Assembly (NCBI RefSeq): GCF_921293095.1
Contig: NC_060246.1
Coordinates: 91,261,030 to 91,325,029, forward strand
Direction: 5' to 3'
Length of the DNA: 64,000 nucleotides
From: Ischnura elegans
Lineage: Eukaryota; Arthropoda; Insecta; Odonata; Coenagrionidae
The position numbers were made by a program, and so were the translations under genes. This document shows, in pieces, positions 24,753 to 38,129 of this stretch. Each line of letters starts with the position of its first letter. Within the stretch, counting starts at the first letter, position 1. The notes under the pieces were generated by a model. It searched no databases. It was not told the DNA's origin and worked only from the letters and a program-made list of their open reading frames with translations.

Positions 24753-27700
24753 TCGCCATCGTGCTTTGAAAAGAAGATGTAGACCCGGCAACAAAAGTTT
24801 AGAGGAAAATGTTGCTTTCACCCAACATCATTGTCATTACCGCGATTACCTACGCTTACGCAGTTTGCATAAAAAAAAACACTTTTAATAGGGAGGCTCC
24901 TCCGCGAAACGTGTTAAATGTCTTTTAGTGATTATTCAATATCAATTATTTATGAATAATTTCTTCGTGTTTTTATACCTTCCAAATGCTTCAAAATTGG
25001 TTAATCCTTGTCATATTTGATTGGAATCGTTAATTTTAAAAAAATCGCCCTTTTCTTTCAGATTCATGGCTATGTCTGTATATTTACATGATAATTAAAG
25101 TTTACCTCGAGACTGAAATGACTGCTTAGGGGAAAAAAACTGAATTTTTTGCACATGGAGTTCTAATGAAAATTAATCCTCGGTATGTTTTTACTGTTTT
25201 CTGACTTATTAGCTGATACATTTTGCTACAAATATTTGATTAGTTTAATAGGGCAGCAGCTGACTCCAAGTACCGCAATAATTCTTGATTGAATACTGTA
25301 CAGTGTACATTCTTTGAATAGTACGTATGATAATTGGCTTTACTTGCTTTTTAGCGTCGTCAGCGCTTGAAGCAGTATTTTTGAAACAATATTTACCAAA
25401 AGTTGGAATGAAGTATTTGCTTTGATCGATCAGTTGCAACGGATACTCTTCAATCTTCGTGAGAAAGTGATGAAATGCATGGGAGAAAGAGGAAGCATCT
25501 TCAGGTGCGTCTGCGGACTCATCTGACTTGTGATTCATTTGAAAGTCTCTTCGTCATTTATAATTTGCGATGGATGAATGAGTGAATAGAGCTTTTACCA
25601 AAATTCTAATCAAAGGTTCCATAAGGATTACAGTCAATGTATAATCTGATGCTAATTTTTATTTTTGTTTGCTTGATTAATCACCCGACCGTTTTTCACT
25701 GTGTCAACCATCACATCGCTTTGAGAATGTATTAAATGGCAATGTATTAATCACTCATCAGGTTAGCTATGCAAACATCTTCGTAATAACATCTGAAAGA
25801 TTCGTATTTTTTCATGGATTTATAGAGCTATCCGTCTCTGCCACGACTAATCCGAGTCATTTCTTACGTTTTTGCCTTTCTTCAACAGTGCCACATAACA
25901 ATTATGAAGAAAGCCTCATTGGTGCAAAGTTGTTTTAAAGCAAAGGAACAGAGAACACTGAACTTGTTTGAAATACTAGTTAAATTACGATAGTTAAGAG
26001 TTTCAAACAAGTTTAGATCTGCGTAAAACTTACTTTCAGCGATCCTTTTTCGGCAGAATACAATTAAGTTTCAAATTTATTCGCAATAAAATATTAGCTG
26101 TATATTCAAGATGCTATTAGGATCATTTTTCATGCACTAATTTCTTCTGACATCATTTTCTGAGTCCATGTTAGCTCATTAAAATTCCGGTCATTTCCAT
26201 TGCGTAAAAATTAATGAAGAATGCTTTTGGATTGTGCGTACTATCTATTTATACCCAGGCCATAATTGTTGATTTTCAGGTACAATTAATGCTAATAAAA
26301 CACATAAAACTTAATGTATCATGTACTGCATTATTATGTTATTGGCATACATTTTTTTAATTGATGGTGGCTCAATTCTGGTCCTATGACCTTCGAGAAC
26401 ACCTAAAGCTCCTTCTCTTTTTTCGTTGTATTAAGATGTAAAAAACAAATGTAGGAGTAATAAATTATTATTATTTTCCCTTATCAACGCTCTTTAAATG
26501 TGTAAAACGTCAATTTCATCACCTTCGAATAAGCTGCAATCAGCTATTGCAGCGCAGAACCATAAAGGAAACCGTTTAAATCCCCTTCCTAGAGGAGGGA
26601 GCATATATTTTCTCGGCTTTTATTGACGCTGCAATAAGGGAAAGTAGATGAAAGTAATATCCTGTCTTTTTTCATTGTTCAAGTAAATACGTAATAAATT
26701 GTCATGGTTTTATGATATTACCTACAGACGCTATATCAGTAAAGATATAATCATATGCTTCTCTTTTTCTTGCTCATAACAATTTTGACATTCTTTGATC
26801 CAATAGAAGAAGTGGAAGGGGTATAAAATAAATCTTTCAACAAGACCTTTTTGTCACATGCTTTATATTTGAGTTGAAGCTATAGTTAAATTGCAACAAT
26901 TATTTTGGTAAGTGAATTAATAAGTGAACATTTATCCAGTGGAATTAAAATGTTGTTTAGAAAATGTCGAAATTAAATGTAATTAATTTAAACAATTTCA
27001 ATGGATTTTCTATGTAGTGTTTGAGATTCTACTTTGCCAATTCTTTTTACATTCGTCAGGAGTCCCTATTTCACATTACATACATGGGAACGAAACTCAT
27101 AATTAGTGTACTGTTTCCCATTCTTGGCTTCCCTGAAGTTAGAAACTAAATATGTTCGTGCATATTGCGATCACCTACTAGATGAAATATGCTGTTCTTA
27201 TTCATTTTTTTTTTCAATTTAATTGGCGTTACACAATAACTTAACTGCATATAATTATACCGGCGTTAAAAAAAACTGATATTGAAACTGAAAAAAATTA
27301 ACTCACCCCTGTAACTCGTCACGGCTATATATTTTATGTAGCTGATAGGAGTTGTATCTAATGGCTACTTGTGATCCTTCGTCCACTAATAGATCAACAG
27401 ATAAGCATATGAGCTATTTCGATCACTATCATATATCATCTCTTTTAAAGTTATCCCAAATCCCTCCGAGAGAAACACCTTATAATCGACCCGATGCAAC
27501 CGTAAATATAACGGATTCCGGTCGGAGGAAGAGAGGGGAAACATTTCCTCTGTTTTTGGTGGAGAATAAAAAAAGAAGAATATCGAAAAACAAAAGGAGA
27601 TCCGACCTGTAGTGGAGGAACGACGTAGTTTTCCATCCATTTCCTGCAAACTGGATCAAAAACCTGCCCGACGCCTTCCGCGTTGCTATTTTTTTTATTC

Positions 27701-30700
27701 CTCCGGCTGCCCGTCGCGGCACGGCGTCACCACGACTCCTCCGCCTATGATGTTGCAGGAACGCCTTCCCTCCAAAGCACAGCATCTCCAACCCTCATCT
27801 GCCGTTCCCATCGCAACTTAGCTCCACCCTCTTATAGTAGTCTCTCCGCTTCACATTCGCATGGCGTCTTCGGACGTGCATTGCAGGAAGATAGAGAGAG
27901 AGAGAGGTCGGTGGTAGCTTTTACTTTTGTTAAAGGAAAGTAAGAAATGAGATGGCAGTGATCGGGAAAGGAAGTGTAGAATGCGGTGGAAGTGCAGGAT
28001 GGAAGAATGCTGGCTGACTGCTTCGTGTTTACGTTTCAAGTTCAATCGACGATTGTTTCTTCGTGCCTGCCTACCTCATGTCCTACGCGGAGAGGGGCGA
28101 AAGTCCTGCCGGCAGTTTTTTTCTCAGGGTTGCGAGGCTCATAAATCTAACGCGAAGATCATGCCGTGATTACCATCCTGCCATCTTTAATGCGGAAGTT
28201 GCTGTGTGGTAACTTATACAGTGCCTGTCATTTTCGTGTTTTACGTAGTCATTGAATCCTCACATCAACTGCGAAATATGCCTTCATTGTCGAGGTCGTT
28301 CAGGCAATGACGATTTCTCTACAGGGCGTTGGTATTGCGGTCGTCTTTCTGTGTGTTTATCCTCAGATCCGAAGCCAAAACACTGCTGGATACTATGCAT
28401 AAAAATTCAATAAATCTCTGCCTAATCTGTCAGCCGTTTTCTGTTATTGCTCAATTTCAATAAAGGGGTAAATTAATCAATGGCATATAGGTGTCATTGG
28501 AATTCGGCTTCTATTCATCCGACAGCTAAGCATTTCTTCCCCAGAATGCTAAGCAAATCTGAAAAATATACGAAATCGGTGTATCTTGTAATTCTGGAAG
28601 AAATTGGTTGAAAATTATGTTATTTGGACTCGATGGTATGAAATTATTCCGTGTTATGACACAAGAAAATGAATAATGATTGGTTCAGGCCTTAATTATC
28701 TTTAACGGCACACTCTCTAGTTTGCCACCATAAAGCTATGATTATCTTCTCTCAGGCATGAGTTTTTTAATGTTTTGTGTTGTCGCACATGTTAGTTCTA
28801 GCGTTTATGTATTACTGTTGGTATACCTCAAGAATGGAGAAGATGAAGGTGCATTTTTAAAGATATTTTTACATAGTGGGTGTCGTTTCGCTTATCTCGC
28901 TTTTCTTGGGTTGGACCCCCTCCCTCAAGTATGAGAAAATTTTAATATATTCATAAAAATAAATTCGCTTATTTGATGTCTTCGATTTATAGCATTCTCT
29001 TAGACTTAAGGGAAGTTACTCGTACCTGGTGGTGTTTGTAACATCATCGTTCCTGGGAACCAAAGCAGTAATGGTTCGCGCATTGTTTGTTCGGGTCGCA
29101 TACCTATCAAATGTAAGGTGAATCGAGCAGGCAACCTTTTCACCTACCCCTCCTGAGATTGCATTGCACGTCTATGAAACTTGTACCAGCCTCATAAAAC
29201 CGGCGTTAGGTTTTAATGCTCACATAAGGAGATAAGACCATTGGCACCCAGGGGTCTGATTCCATATCCGTAATAGCCTGGGGTTAAGGGTTTGTATTTA
29301 TGGGGAGAAAGACTTAGTCGTAAGCGGCTGTAAAAGTGCAAGTCGTCCTTGACGTCAGCGTGCCTTGTCCGATGCGAATGCGCTCAACAGGTGAGTGTCC
29401 TGCTTAAGTGTCTATTTACGGACGATCGGGGTAGACTCGTATCATTGTTTTTTTTATTATAAATACGACCATGTATTTCTTTAATTTAACATAATTGAAT
29501 ATCCCTTCTACCTTTGGAAGTCATGACGACACTCAAAGCACGGATATTTAGACTACAAACAATTAAGTTTTTGTTTTTGCACAAGTGATGAGATCGAATA
29601 TTTTTTTTACCTTTTCCATTCATGTCAGAGCTGTGTGCAAATGCTTTTTTTAAATACTTAACCGTATAATGCACAATTCCCGTAACTCTTTTGGATGAAT
29701 TCGTGATTGGATTTCTCAACGAATGAACTGGATGAAGTTTTGGCGGGTTGTCATGGCATTAATGAGAATAATGACACGGATGGAAATTCAGCAAAACTCT
29801 GATTATGCTTGTGGAGGAGGGGATAGCAGTACAATTATCAAGAAATAGGAATACATGCAATTGAATCGCCTAGTTGAAAGATTCCATCCAATTCCAGAGC
29901 ATTTGTTATTCCAAAGTCAGACGGCAAGTTGAATGTTAAATTAAGGTTCTTTTGAGTCACGATAAGGAATTTATTTTATTTTCGGTTCTCCTGAGATTGA
30001 CCGACCCAAGAATGTCTCACCGCATTGGCTACTAGCTTTGGAACATTCCGCTCCCAGTCCAATTTTTCCGAATAAGGAAGCGATCTCGTCGGCCCTCAGC
30101 CACTGAGAATTTATCCAATCCATCTTTAATTGCGTCTCGGCAGGAGAAGCCTATCCGAAAGATCAGGAACCTTCTTCATCCCCGCATCGAACTCCCTGAT
30201 TATACCGGGAGTTAATTAGCTTTCACGTAGCGATTATTTTTTCGGTTGAGGAGAAGGAAAGTTGTTGGGGGCTTAGCTGTTGGTGTGTTCGATGGGGGAC
30301 TTTGCCATCGAGTTTTTAAGGTTGAAATGAAGATATATGTCTGTGTTTGTGATGCGCATAGACCAATTTTATTAAATTTAAAAGATATTCATCCCGATTG
30401 CACTGAAAAATAATATTTTTCTGTTTATTTGCTTAATTATTTTTTAAATTAATTATTGGTCATGCTATGCGTTACCGTATGCATGGATTTTTAAGATTTC
30501 ATATAAGATTTTAAAAAAATTCCCTTATACAATATTCATTGGCCCAATGTATACAAATAAAATATTCCATAATCATCACATTTTTATTCTTAATCTGATA
30601 TTCTTATTCTCAGCGAATTTCATCCATAGGAACATATTTGTCCCAGACTATATCTCAAAAGCTATTTGAGGTATGGCTTTTAGATAAATGTTTTTGGAAT

Positions 30701-31426
30701 ATACGCATCAATATTAGCCTAAAACATATTTTGTTATGCAATTTAGTGGCTGCAACCCTTATGGACCTTAAAGGGTTAAAAATTGAATTACGACACTCCT
30801 CAATGAGTGAAATAATAAAATTGCGTATTTGGCCATCATGTGGAGGACCTTAAATAATGCGTACTATTTAAAGGCACGGGAAATATTGCAGCTTTGGAAC
30901 TAATTCCCTCAGCTCATATTACAAAGATGAACTTGCGACTTGGAAGATACATTACTGAGATTCCATACGATAGTGTTAGCATCACACAATACACTACCCT
31001 CGTAGTCGGATTTTGTCAATTTTTCCATATATCTAAATACATGGTAAGTAACAATGTTTGGAGGTCAGACTGGTTTCAGCTTGGCTTCCTTTGATCACGT
31101 GAGCTGCTTACAGCTGCTGCGATCATCGTTCCTTTGTTTTGAGTTCAGTGCTCCATATTCGATTGTCTTTGTTTGTTGATTCCTGCAGTAGTAGTTTATC
31201 GAGGGTGCCAATGGTTATTGGTAATAGATTAGAGATAGGTTATAGGTAAACATCATACATTGGTCGTTTTCTCATGCTGTGAATTTTATTTTTTCATAGC
31301 TAAATTATAATTTGCTACACCACTGCCAATAACTGGCGTAACATCAATTTTGGGTAATTATTTCCTTAACTTATAAAATAGAATGTGGCAACTATTTTTC
31401 ATGACATTACTCTTTGTCTACGGAGG
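24753..31426. other. Long stretch without a supported gene
   Basis: AT-rich with a more GC-rich patch at 27520-28160, where many short frames overlap on both strands. A (GA)n run lies at about 27891-27906. The minus-strand frame 25538-25245 (97 codons, MNHKSDESADAPEDASSFSH at its start) has natural-looking composition but no family I recognise and no splice partner. No RNA gene was seen. Confidence 0.35.
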
Positions 31427-31642
31427 AGACGAAAGGTATGGATTGAGGGAGTACTTAGCGTGAAGGGGATGTTAAAGACGGTATTTGAGGGTAGAATGTT
31501 GGGTAAAAGATGGAGAGGAAGGAAGAGAATAGGATTTTTAGATAGAATAAAAGGGAGTAGGCCTTATAGTGAATTGAAGAGAGAATTGCTCGAGAGAAAG
31601 GGAGCTCCCAGAATGCTCCTTGAGTTCTCCATGGAAACCTAA
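31427..31642 (+). pseudogene. LINE ORF2 C-terminal fragment
   Basis: The open frame reads VFEGRMLGKRWRGRKRIGFL, then DRIKGSRPYSELKRELLERK, ending with a stop after LEFSMET. This is the basic C-terminal segment of an RTE-like LINE polyprotein, 3' of the reverse transcriptase. An AATAATAATA tract follows the stop, consistent with a LINE 3' tail. The copy is truncated at the 5' side and lacks catalytic domains. Confidence 0.65.
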
Positions 31643-33876
31643 CATAATAGTCAGAATACTTTAACTAATAATAATACTTTTTGTCCGACTTAAAGCTCAG
31701 GATTTCTGAAGCTCCCCGTTAACATCAAATCACACGAATGCATCGTGTAGGATTAAAACAGTCTACATGAATTTCGATTAATCGACATATCAAAGAATTC
31801 TCCGGGATGGTGATGCCATACAGGCGAGGTAGGAAGTATTAGGGCAGCGCCTTGTCCTTGAACCTCTCTCCCCCACCCCCTTTGCACCGCTCTCCTCTTC
31901 CCGGGGGCGCCGCTTACCCCTCCCTCTTTCTCCCCCCCCTTTGCCCCTACCCTTCCGTCCTCCGAGAGCATCCCCCTCCATGCACCTCTTCCTTGGTGGA
32001 CGCTGCTCCCCGTAAGCACTCCGCCTCTTTATCCTCTCCCTCTTCTTCAAAGAGTCAGTGAACTCTTTAATAATCCCTTACCCACGGTGTTTCCACCACT
32101 CGCGGCCATTCGCAAACAGGCGTTCCCATGTGTTCCCATTGTCTTTGTCCCTTGCTATTTGGGGCAACCTCCGTTTTATCGACTGGGTTGCAAGATCGGT
32201 ATCCCATGGCCGGGAATTTTGTGTTGGCTTATTGGTTGAGGTTTTGCTGGGAGTGTGGATATAATCAAAGGGGTTGACCTGAGATGTCTCCGTATTTTTT
32301 TCGAAACTCGGTTTTTATGGGATGGTTGGAGTGGTTAAGTGTTGGTTTTAATGGGTATTTTTTGTTGCGCGGAGCAAAATTACCCCTGTTGTCGAGTCGT
32401 AAAGGTGAAATACATCTTCTTTCGCCGAGTTGAACGCGCAGATTTGCGTCTAATGCAGTTTTATTTCATTTTTTGCGATTTAATTTCATATAATGAGAGT
32501 TTTGACTGTTTGCGTGACGTTTAGCTCAAGCAATATTTTAGAACTAAAATGTGACTTAGAGTAATTACTTTCTCGTGTCCCTTGACTCCAAACGGTTTTA
32601 TTTAATAATAAAATATACTTAGTGAATCCTAGATATTACCCAGGTGTTCATGCTTCACTTTAAAAAATATTCCTGCCAAAGCGACTCAATTGAACGTAAA
32701 CGAAGGGAATAATAGAATGTGTGGTGTAATTTTTAATGCTGTGCTCTGTCAACGCTCCCATAATTCTCATTTAAATAATTAATTTTTCATAAACATTGAA
32801 TTAATCCGTCATTTTATTTTAAGAACATAAGTTGTGATGGTATCTGTCATAATTATTTACTATCTAAATCTGTCATGAATAAGTAATTATCTCACGGAGA
32901 CTAACTTTTATTGCGTTCGATAATGAATGTGTACCCTTGAGTTATCTTTGTTCAAATTTAAAATTTAGCTTTAAGTGTCCATTATTTTCTTCGGGGTCAT
33001 GGTCGTTACTCAGCAAAATAAACTAGGATGTAGTGCAAGACGGAAAAACTAGAGAATCACAGAGAAGAGGCCATCATCCTCTTATCATGGCAGAGGCCAC
33101 CGTCCTATTCTTCCGCTCTTACATTAGTATTCCATGAGCGCAGTAATCGACCAAGTAATGATGGGGATGATTCTTTAAAATTTTAGATGCCTGCGTTTTA
33201 TATACTTAGGGCCGATGAAGTTCCAAAAAAGAACATCAGTTGCGTTGCAGAAATAAATCTCTCTCCCTCGTTTGAGATCGAGTTTCCTATTGACGTGTGT
33301 GATCATCGGAAGAATAAACGTGTTTCTCGTGGCTCCTTTGATAAGGTAGCGAATATGTTTTGGGGAATAATACGCCTTTGGATGCGTTAATGAAAGAGGA
33401 GGCCCGTGGTGCCGTAAGATATACTCGTGGCATTATCGACTGTTGAAATCTCCAACGCGTGAGTCGGCAATGGTATGTAATTTTGTCTTCCGAGGACGAA
33501 GATATTTAGGGGACCTCGAACGTTTCTCTCGGCTGGATTCTGCCTACATTGCATCTCTGTATTCGATTGTTTTCAAATCCCGGTCATTATCTGCTCCCCT
33601 ATCAAAAATCATCGGAAGAATGTTTTCAAAGATGCCGCAAGGCATTTGCACGTTTGGGCTGTGATAAAGATTTTCATCCTTTTTCATAAATTATACCGTC
33701 ATCAAGTACTAGGCCTTCAAAATAAACCGCAGTATTTCTCACTCTTGCGAATGTAGCTTGTAAATCACCTGGTATTTGCTTTATTTTATGTCTTGATCGA
33801 TTTCACCACTATCAAGGCATTTCGATGGTGTTGTGGTGAAGTAAGATCTGATGCTTCCCCGGCCAATATAGACAAA
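31643..33876. other. No gene; strong pyrimidine-rich tract
   Basis: Bases 31857-32060 are almost entirely C/T on the plus strand, giving spurious long frames on both strands. The rest is AT-rich with nothing recognisable. Confidence 0.5.
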
Positions 33877-34013
33877 GAAGGTTATTCGGGTTTCCACCCG
33901 GTTTATCTCACTCCATTCCCTGCCCTGAGGATGGATCACGACTCGTGTTCCGAAACGTCGACAGAATGGAGATAGACCACCCGGAAGGAAGCCCGAATAG
34001 CCTTCTTTGGTGT
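33877..34013 (+). repeat. Long imperfect hairpin enclosing a hammerhead motif
   Basis: The outer arms GAAGGTTATTCGGG and CCCGAATAGCCTTC, then ACCCGG/CCGG and GGTTTATCTC/GAGATAGACC, then TCCATTC/GAATGGA pair in nested order around the ribozyme core. This is a stem-I extension of over 40 interrupted pairs. It is likely a terminal piece of a PLE or related retroelement. No target duplication was found. Confidence 0.65.
33900..33985 (+). ncRNA. Hammerhead ribozyme motif
   Basis: Core CTGAGGA (33925-33931; position 7 is free in the CUGANGA consensus) is followed by one extra T. Stem II is GGATCACG/CGTGTTCC with seven pairs and one U-U mismatch around an ACT loop. GAA and stem III ACGT follow, then C33959. 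The predicted cut is before G33960. Stem I begins with a C-G pair, has a mismatch, then GTC/GAC-type pairs, and continues into the outer hairpin. All invariant bases are present; stem III is a bare palindrome. Confidence 0.65.
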
Positions 34014-35479
34014 ATGTGAATTCAAGCCAAAGTGGATACCTTGAATTTTGATTTGATGGGATTGATCTTATTTTTTCCATCATTTGAAATGGTTTGTTGC
34101 TGATTTCATTGCACGTACATGTAGTATTTTGCCTACTTCCTTCTCTACATTGTTGCTGGGTTCTCATAAGTTATACGCTTATCAATCAAGTTATATGTAA
34201 TACATGACCGTTTAAAATTGTCTGATGATCGTGAGAGCTGAAGAATAAAGAACTATTGGATGTTTAAGTTTACAAGAACGATTGGAAAAAAGAGTATGTA
34301 TTTGAAAGCATAAATATATATAGATTATTAGGCATTGCTAATATATTACGATGTAATTTTCTTGTCTTCAAATACTTTTCCTAATTTATTATTTCTTACA
34401 GTAGACGATATTCAATTCCACAAATGAAACGACTTTAGAGACTACATTTCGTAAAAATATATTTTTTGGTAGAATATTTTTCACAGCTATGCGCGCAGTT
34501 TCCCAAGGATCTTCTCTCAGTTTATGTGCTTATTAGTGAAGCGCTATTTGCTTCTCATCCCCTATAGTCTTTTGATTAAGAGGTGTAACATGACCTTTTT
34601 AATGATATAATTCTACTGTGTATAATCATCCGCTCGGACTGGGACGTGTTACAACTAACCTTTTTCACGTAGGTGTTAATGTCAACGGATGGCTTCTTCA
34701 CAATATCAATTAGGGCAAGCATTGGAGTTGCCATGAAGGTTTGAGTTGTTTATTTTCTTTAGTGAAGACCATGTCTAAATGATCAAGTATAGTAATGATA
34801 ATGGGCACCGTTTGATTTCATATGGTGGAAGATGATCTTTTATGTTTCTCAATGAATGTAAGCACCCCCTATCCGGATATTTATTTTCACTCGCATTGGA
34901 AAAAAGAGATTTTTATTTTCATCTAATGTTGAAGGATTATCAACTTAAGTGGATTATATCACCTTTTTTTTAGATATCCTTGTAAATTAAAAAAAATAAA
35001 TTATTACCTTATAGCGTTGCAGTTTACAATTAATGACAATTCAGCGAAAAATGCTTGCACATTTTCCGGGGGTTCGTTGTGTTGACCTTTCTTTTTATCA
35101 TCCTTAGTAGCTGATAAGACGAGCTGATTCTACCGTGCAATTGTGAGAGATACGAATAAGAAAGGGAACATATTTCTTTTCAGTGCATGTGTGTATCACC
35201 CGTCGAAAAATTCTCATTCGCTTCAGAAACTCATTTGTCTCAATTTTTCATCCTAGCCATAACTGTCAATACGTTAAGGAGATGTCGATGAAAAAATAAA
35301 CTAGAAAAGATCCGATTTTTACTATCAGTGTTTAAAAAACAGAAATTAGCCTTCTTTGGATCTCATTAGTGATGCTAGTGCCAACCAAAATAATGCTAGT
35401 AAAAATTCAATTTTTGTGGATAAAACGATTTTTTACCTGCGACCTATAAAAGCAGAGGGTTTGACCAAAATTCACTCAT
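34014..35479. other. No feature recognised
   Basis: AT-rich. A CTGATGA word at 34206 lacks the partner GAAA at the right spacing. Confidence 0.4.
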
Positions 35480-35700
35480 TCAGTCCTTCAATCCGCAGGT
35501 TTATATGAATCGGTGAGGGTAAAGCTCACCCTACTCCTAGCCAGAAGGTAGAACTTCACATTCAGCGTAGGGGGATAGCTTCCTTTCCCGTATTCACCTT
35601 CCATGTTCAAGGTTTTCATTGGGGTGTTGCAGGATTTGAATCCGAGACTCTATAATCTAACAGACGAAAACCCTAACGATCATATCCCAGCGTATTCGGT
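35480..35700 (-). mobile_element. tRNA-like SINE
   Basis: On the minus strand a box B-like GGATTCAAATCC (35643-35632) follows a TGATCGTTAGGG block resembling box A at tRNA spacing. A body of unrelated sequence continues toward 35480. Exact limits and target duplications are unclear. Confidence 0.45.
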
Positions 35701-35751
35701 GGATCGGTGAAATTCTAATGTTTTCTTAGGATACTAGTAGCGAGAGAGAAC

Positions 35752-36396
35752 CAGGGATGGCAAGTGAAACGAAACGAAAGAAAATATTTCGTTTCGACCC
35801 GGAGCGAAACGAAATTATGATTTCTTTCCTACAAGAAATGAAAATCACAAAGGAGTTTAGTAGGGACGAATCACTCCCGGGTGCGATACGAAATTAATCG
35901 AAATACGCTTCTCATACTTAATTTTCGATCCCAAAATTTGAGTGGAGGGGGATAAGAGGGAATAGTTTCGACCCATTACGTTTGACATACGTGTAGAGAG
36001 GTTAAAATATTGAGCTTAAAAATCAAAAGGCCAGTTTGCGTTCACCGCTCTCCTATCAATGGTAAAAATATGAGTGCTCTATGCATCCTATGTCGGTAGG
36101 CCGAAACTCTACTTCATTCAACCATACTCCGTACTCGGCGCGTGGGTCGAAACTAAACTGTAAGAAGGTGAAGCACGTGGTTCCTCCGGTGCGAAATATT
36201 ATCTGCGTTTCGTTTCGTCCCAGAGTTTTAGTTTAGCTTCGATCCGAAGTAGTTTTGACTCCTACTTCGTTTCGAGCTTGAATTTAGCTCCCCGGATTTA
36301 AATCCATTTAATTTTGTTTCTATATTTCGCTCCTGGGAAAGAAACTATTGAAATTTTACTGGTTTTGACTTTCGTTTAATTTCTATTGCCATCCCT
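35752..36396. mobile_element. MITE-like element with AGGGATGGCAA inverted ends
   Basis: AGGGATGGCAA at 35753-35763 is exactly inverted at 36386-36396. The interior is rich in CGAAACGAAA and TTTCGTTTCG words near both ends. There is no coding frame. I could not find matching target duplications, so the superfamily is open. Confidence 0.55.
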
Positions 36397-36770
36397 TATT
36401 TTGGATGATCCTATGTTTTCCGATCGCGAAGACTGTCCTTTTGTCTTTGTCAAGGAAAAAGGCTCACATTCCTTGAAAAAGAGAATTCCCTTCCCTTTTC
36501 ACTTCACAGAGCGATCCGCATCGGTCGGGAAACGCAAACATTAGCGTATTGACGCAATGCAAGTTTTTTTATCATCACATAATACTGAGATTTAAAACTT
36601 TAATTCTTTTGAAGGCTTTCACATAGTTATTATTCCAATGAAGCTAATTTACTACGAATGGAATCCTGAAGAGAACTTATTAGCTAATTTACTAAGTTTG
36701 GAATAAAACCTAGGGCCTTACACAACGCGGTTCTGGACGCATAACATTGAGAACATCTCGCTATCTATAC

Positions 36771-37013
36771 CGGATACAGATAGGGGGCGCCCTCCCCCCC
36801 CATTGCGGGCCCGCCCGTATTGCCAAACGTTGCAGAACCACAATTATAACTTTTTATAATATAAGACGACATTGTCTTGTATGTGTGTGTAATAAATTTA
36901 ATTAAAATTTTCTAAAACTCCGGATGTGACTTATTTTTTTTAGGATAAAAGTAAAGGTAACTCAAGATATCTTTTGCGCCCCCCCCCTTGAGTTTTTTCT
37001 GCATCCGCTACTG
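36771..37013. mobile_element. hAT-type MITE
   Basis: ATCTATAC flanks both sides exactly (36763-36770 and 37014-37021). The right end read in reverse is CAGTAGCGGATGCAGA, a typical hAT terminus. The left end retains CGGATACAGA, so it is slightly truncated or mutated. C-runs and G-runs lie inside both ends. Confidence 0.7.
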
Positions 37014-37021
37014 ATCTATAC

Positions 37022-38129
37022 TGGAGAGAACATCCGGACACGCTACACTAAAGTCATTCGCCCCAAATTCTCTCTTTCTTTTCCGCTTACACTCCCACAT
37101 TCCCTTCTCTTCTTGATCTCCATCTCCGGAAAAATGCCCCATTCTTCGCCAACACCCACGCCCTCTCGCTCACTCACCTGCGAATCCTCCGTTTTCCCGC
37201 CGGCGGCGACTGTCCGGTTGGATGCCGCCAACTTCGCCTTCGGTCGGGCCTACTACGCCCATCCCTTTCCCGGGGTCGCACCCTTTCGCCATCTGCATCT
37301 TACGATTCGAAGGGCGGAGTAAGTTTCGCCGGCGGAAAACTCCCTGGAACTTTACAGTTATTCCCTCCCTTTCTGCAAACGAGTTTTAATCCTAGATTAC
37401 CAAACCTGACTCAGAGTCATGTGGTCACTAAACCCTCGTCATTTTGGTGACGCTATTTTTTTACCTTCTCATGAGGTTATTTTTGTGCTCTAAACCAATT
37501 AACTTCAAGTTTTATTATTCTTAATGTATATTTTAAAGTTTAAGCCGTACTAATTATCTAACAAACTTGAAAATATATTTTTTTAACATGAGTTGTTAGT
37601 GAAAACTATTTAAAATGCCATAAATTACATAATTTTCTATTACAAAATGCATTCCCCAAAACTTAAGAAATTTAATTTAAGCTTAAAATAGTTACGAAGT
37701 TTGAGTTATCCAGGGTTAATTAAGTATCTGAAAGCTTGAAGGGGTCCTCCGTCTTAGAAAAATTTAGTAAACAACGAGTGTAGGCCAGTTTTACATACAC
37801 ACCACAATCTTGATATATCTATTATATTGTAGATGAGCTTGATGTACGGTCTGAGTTTATTGTGCTGATCATGAAGAATTTTAAAGAGAATTTTGAGTTG
37901 GTATGCTTTGTGGATTGTTTACGTTTACCGTTGAAACGTCCACAATAAATAAACCCTTTGGCTCAGCATCATATCTATCATGTTCAAGCCAACCAAAATA
38001 AAAATAATAATGATAAAGCACGTACTATTAAGGGGAGGAAAATATTATTACTCCATAAGTCGTAGAATTATTGTTACACTGAAATCAATTTGGTGTTTGA
38101 TTATTACCGCTGAATCCGTGCTTTAACCC
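37022..38129. other. No gene; GC-rich patch 37040-37330
   Basis: The GC-rich patch has overlapping frames on both strands with no recognised domain. The rest is AT-rich. Confidence 0.4.

Noticed and set aside
25245..25538. 97-codon minus-strand frame with natural-looking composition
   Set aside because: No domain, signal, splice partner or regulatory context could be recognised; a chance frame cannot be excluded.
31753..32061. Frames of 69-88 codons on both strands
   Set aside because: Produced by a pyrimidine-rich tract; composition is extreme and frames overlap on both strands.
34205..34240. CTGATGA word as a further hammerhead
   Set aside because: GAAA is missing at the needed spacing and no stem I closes.
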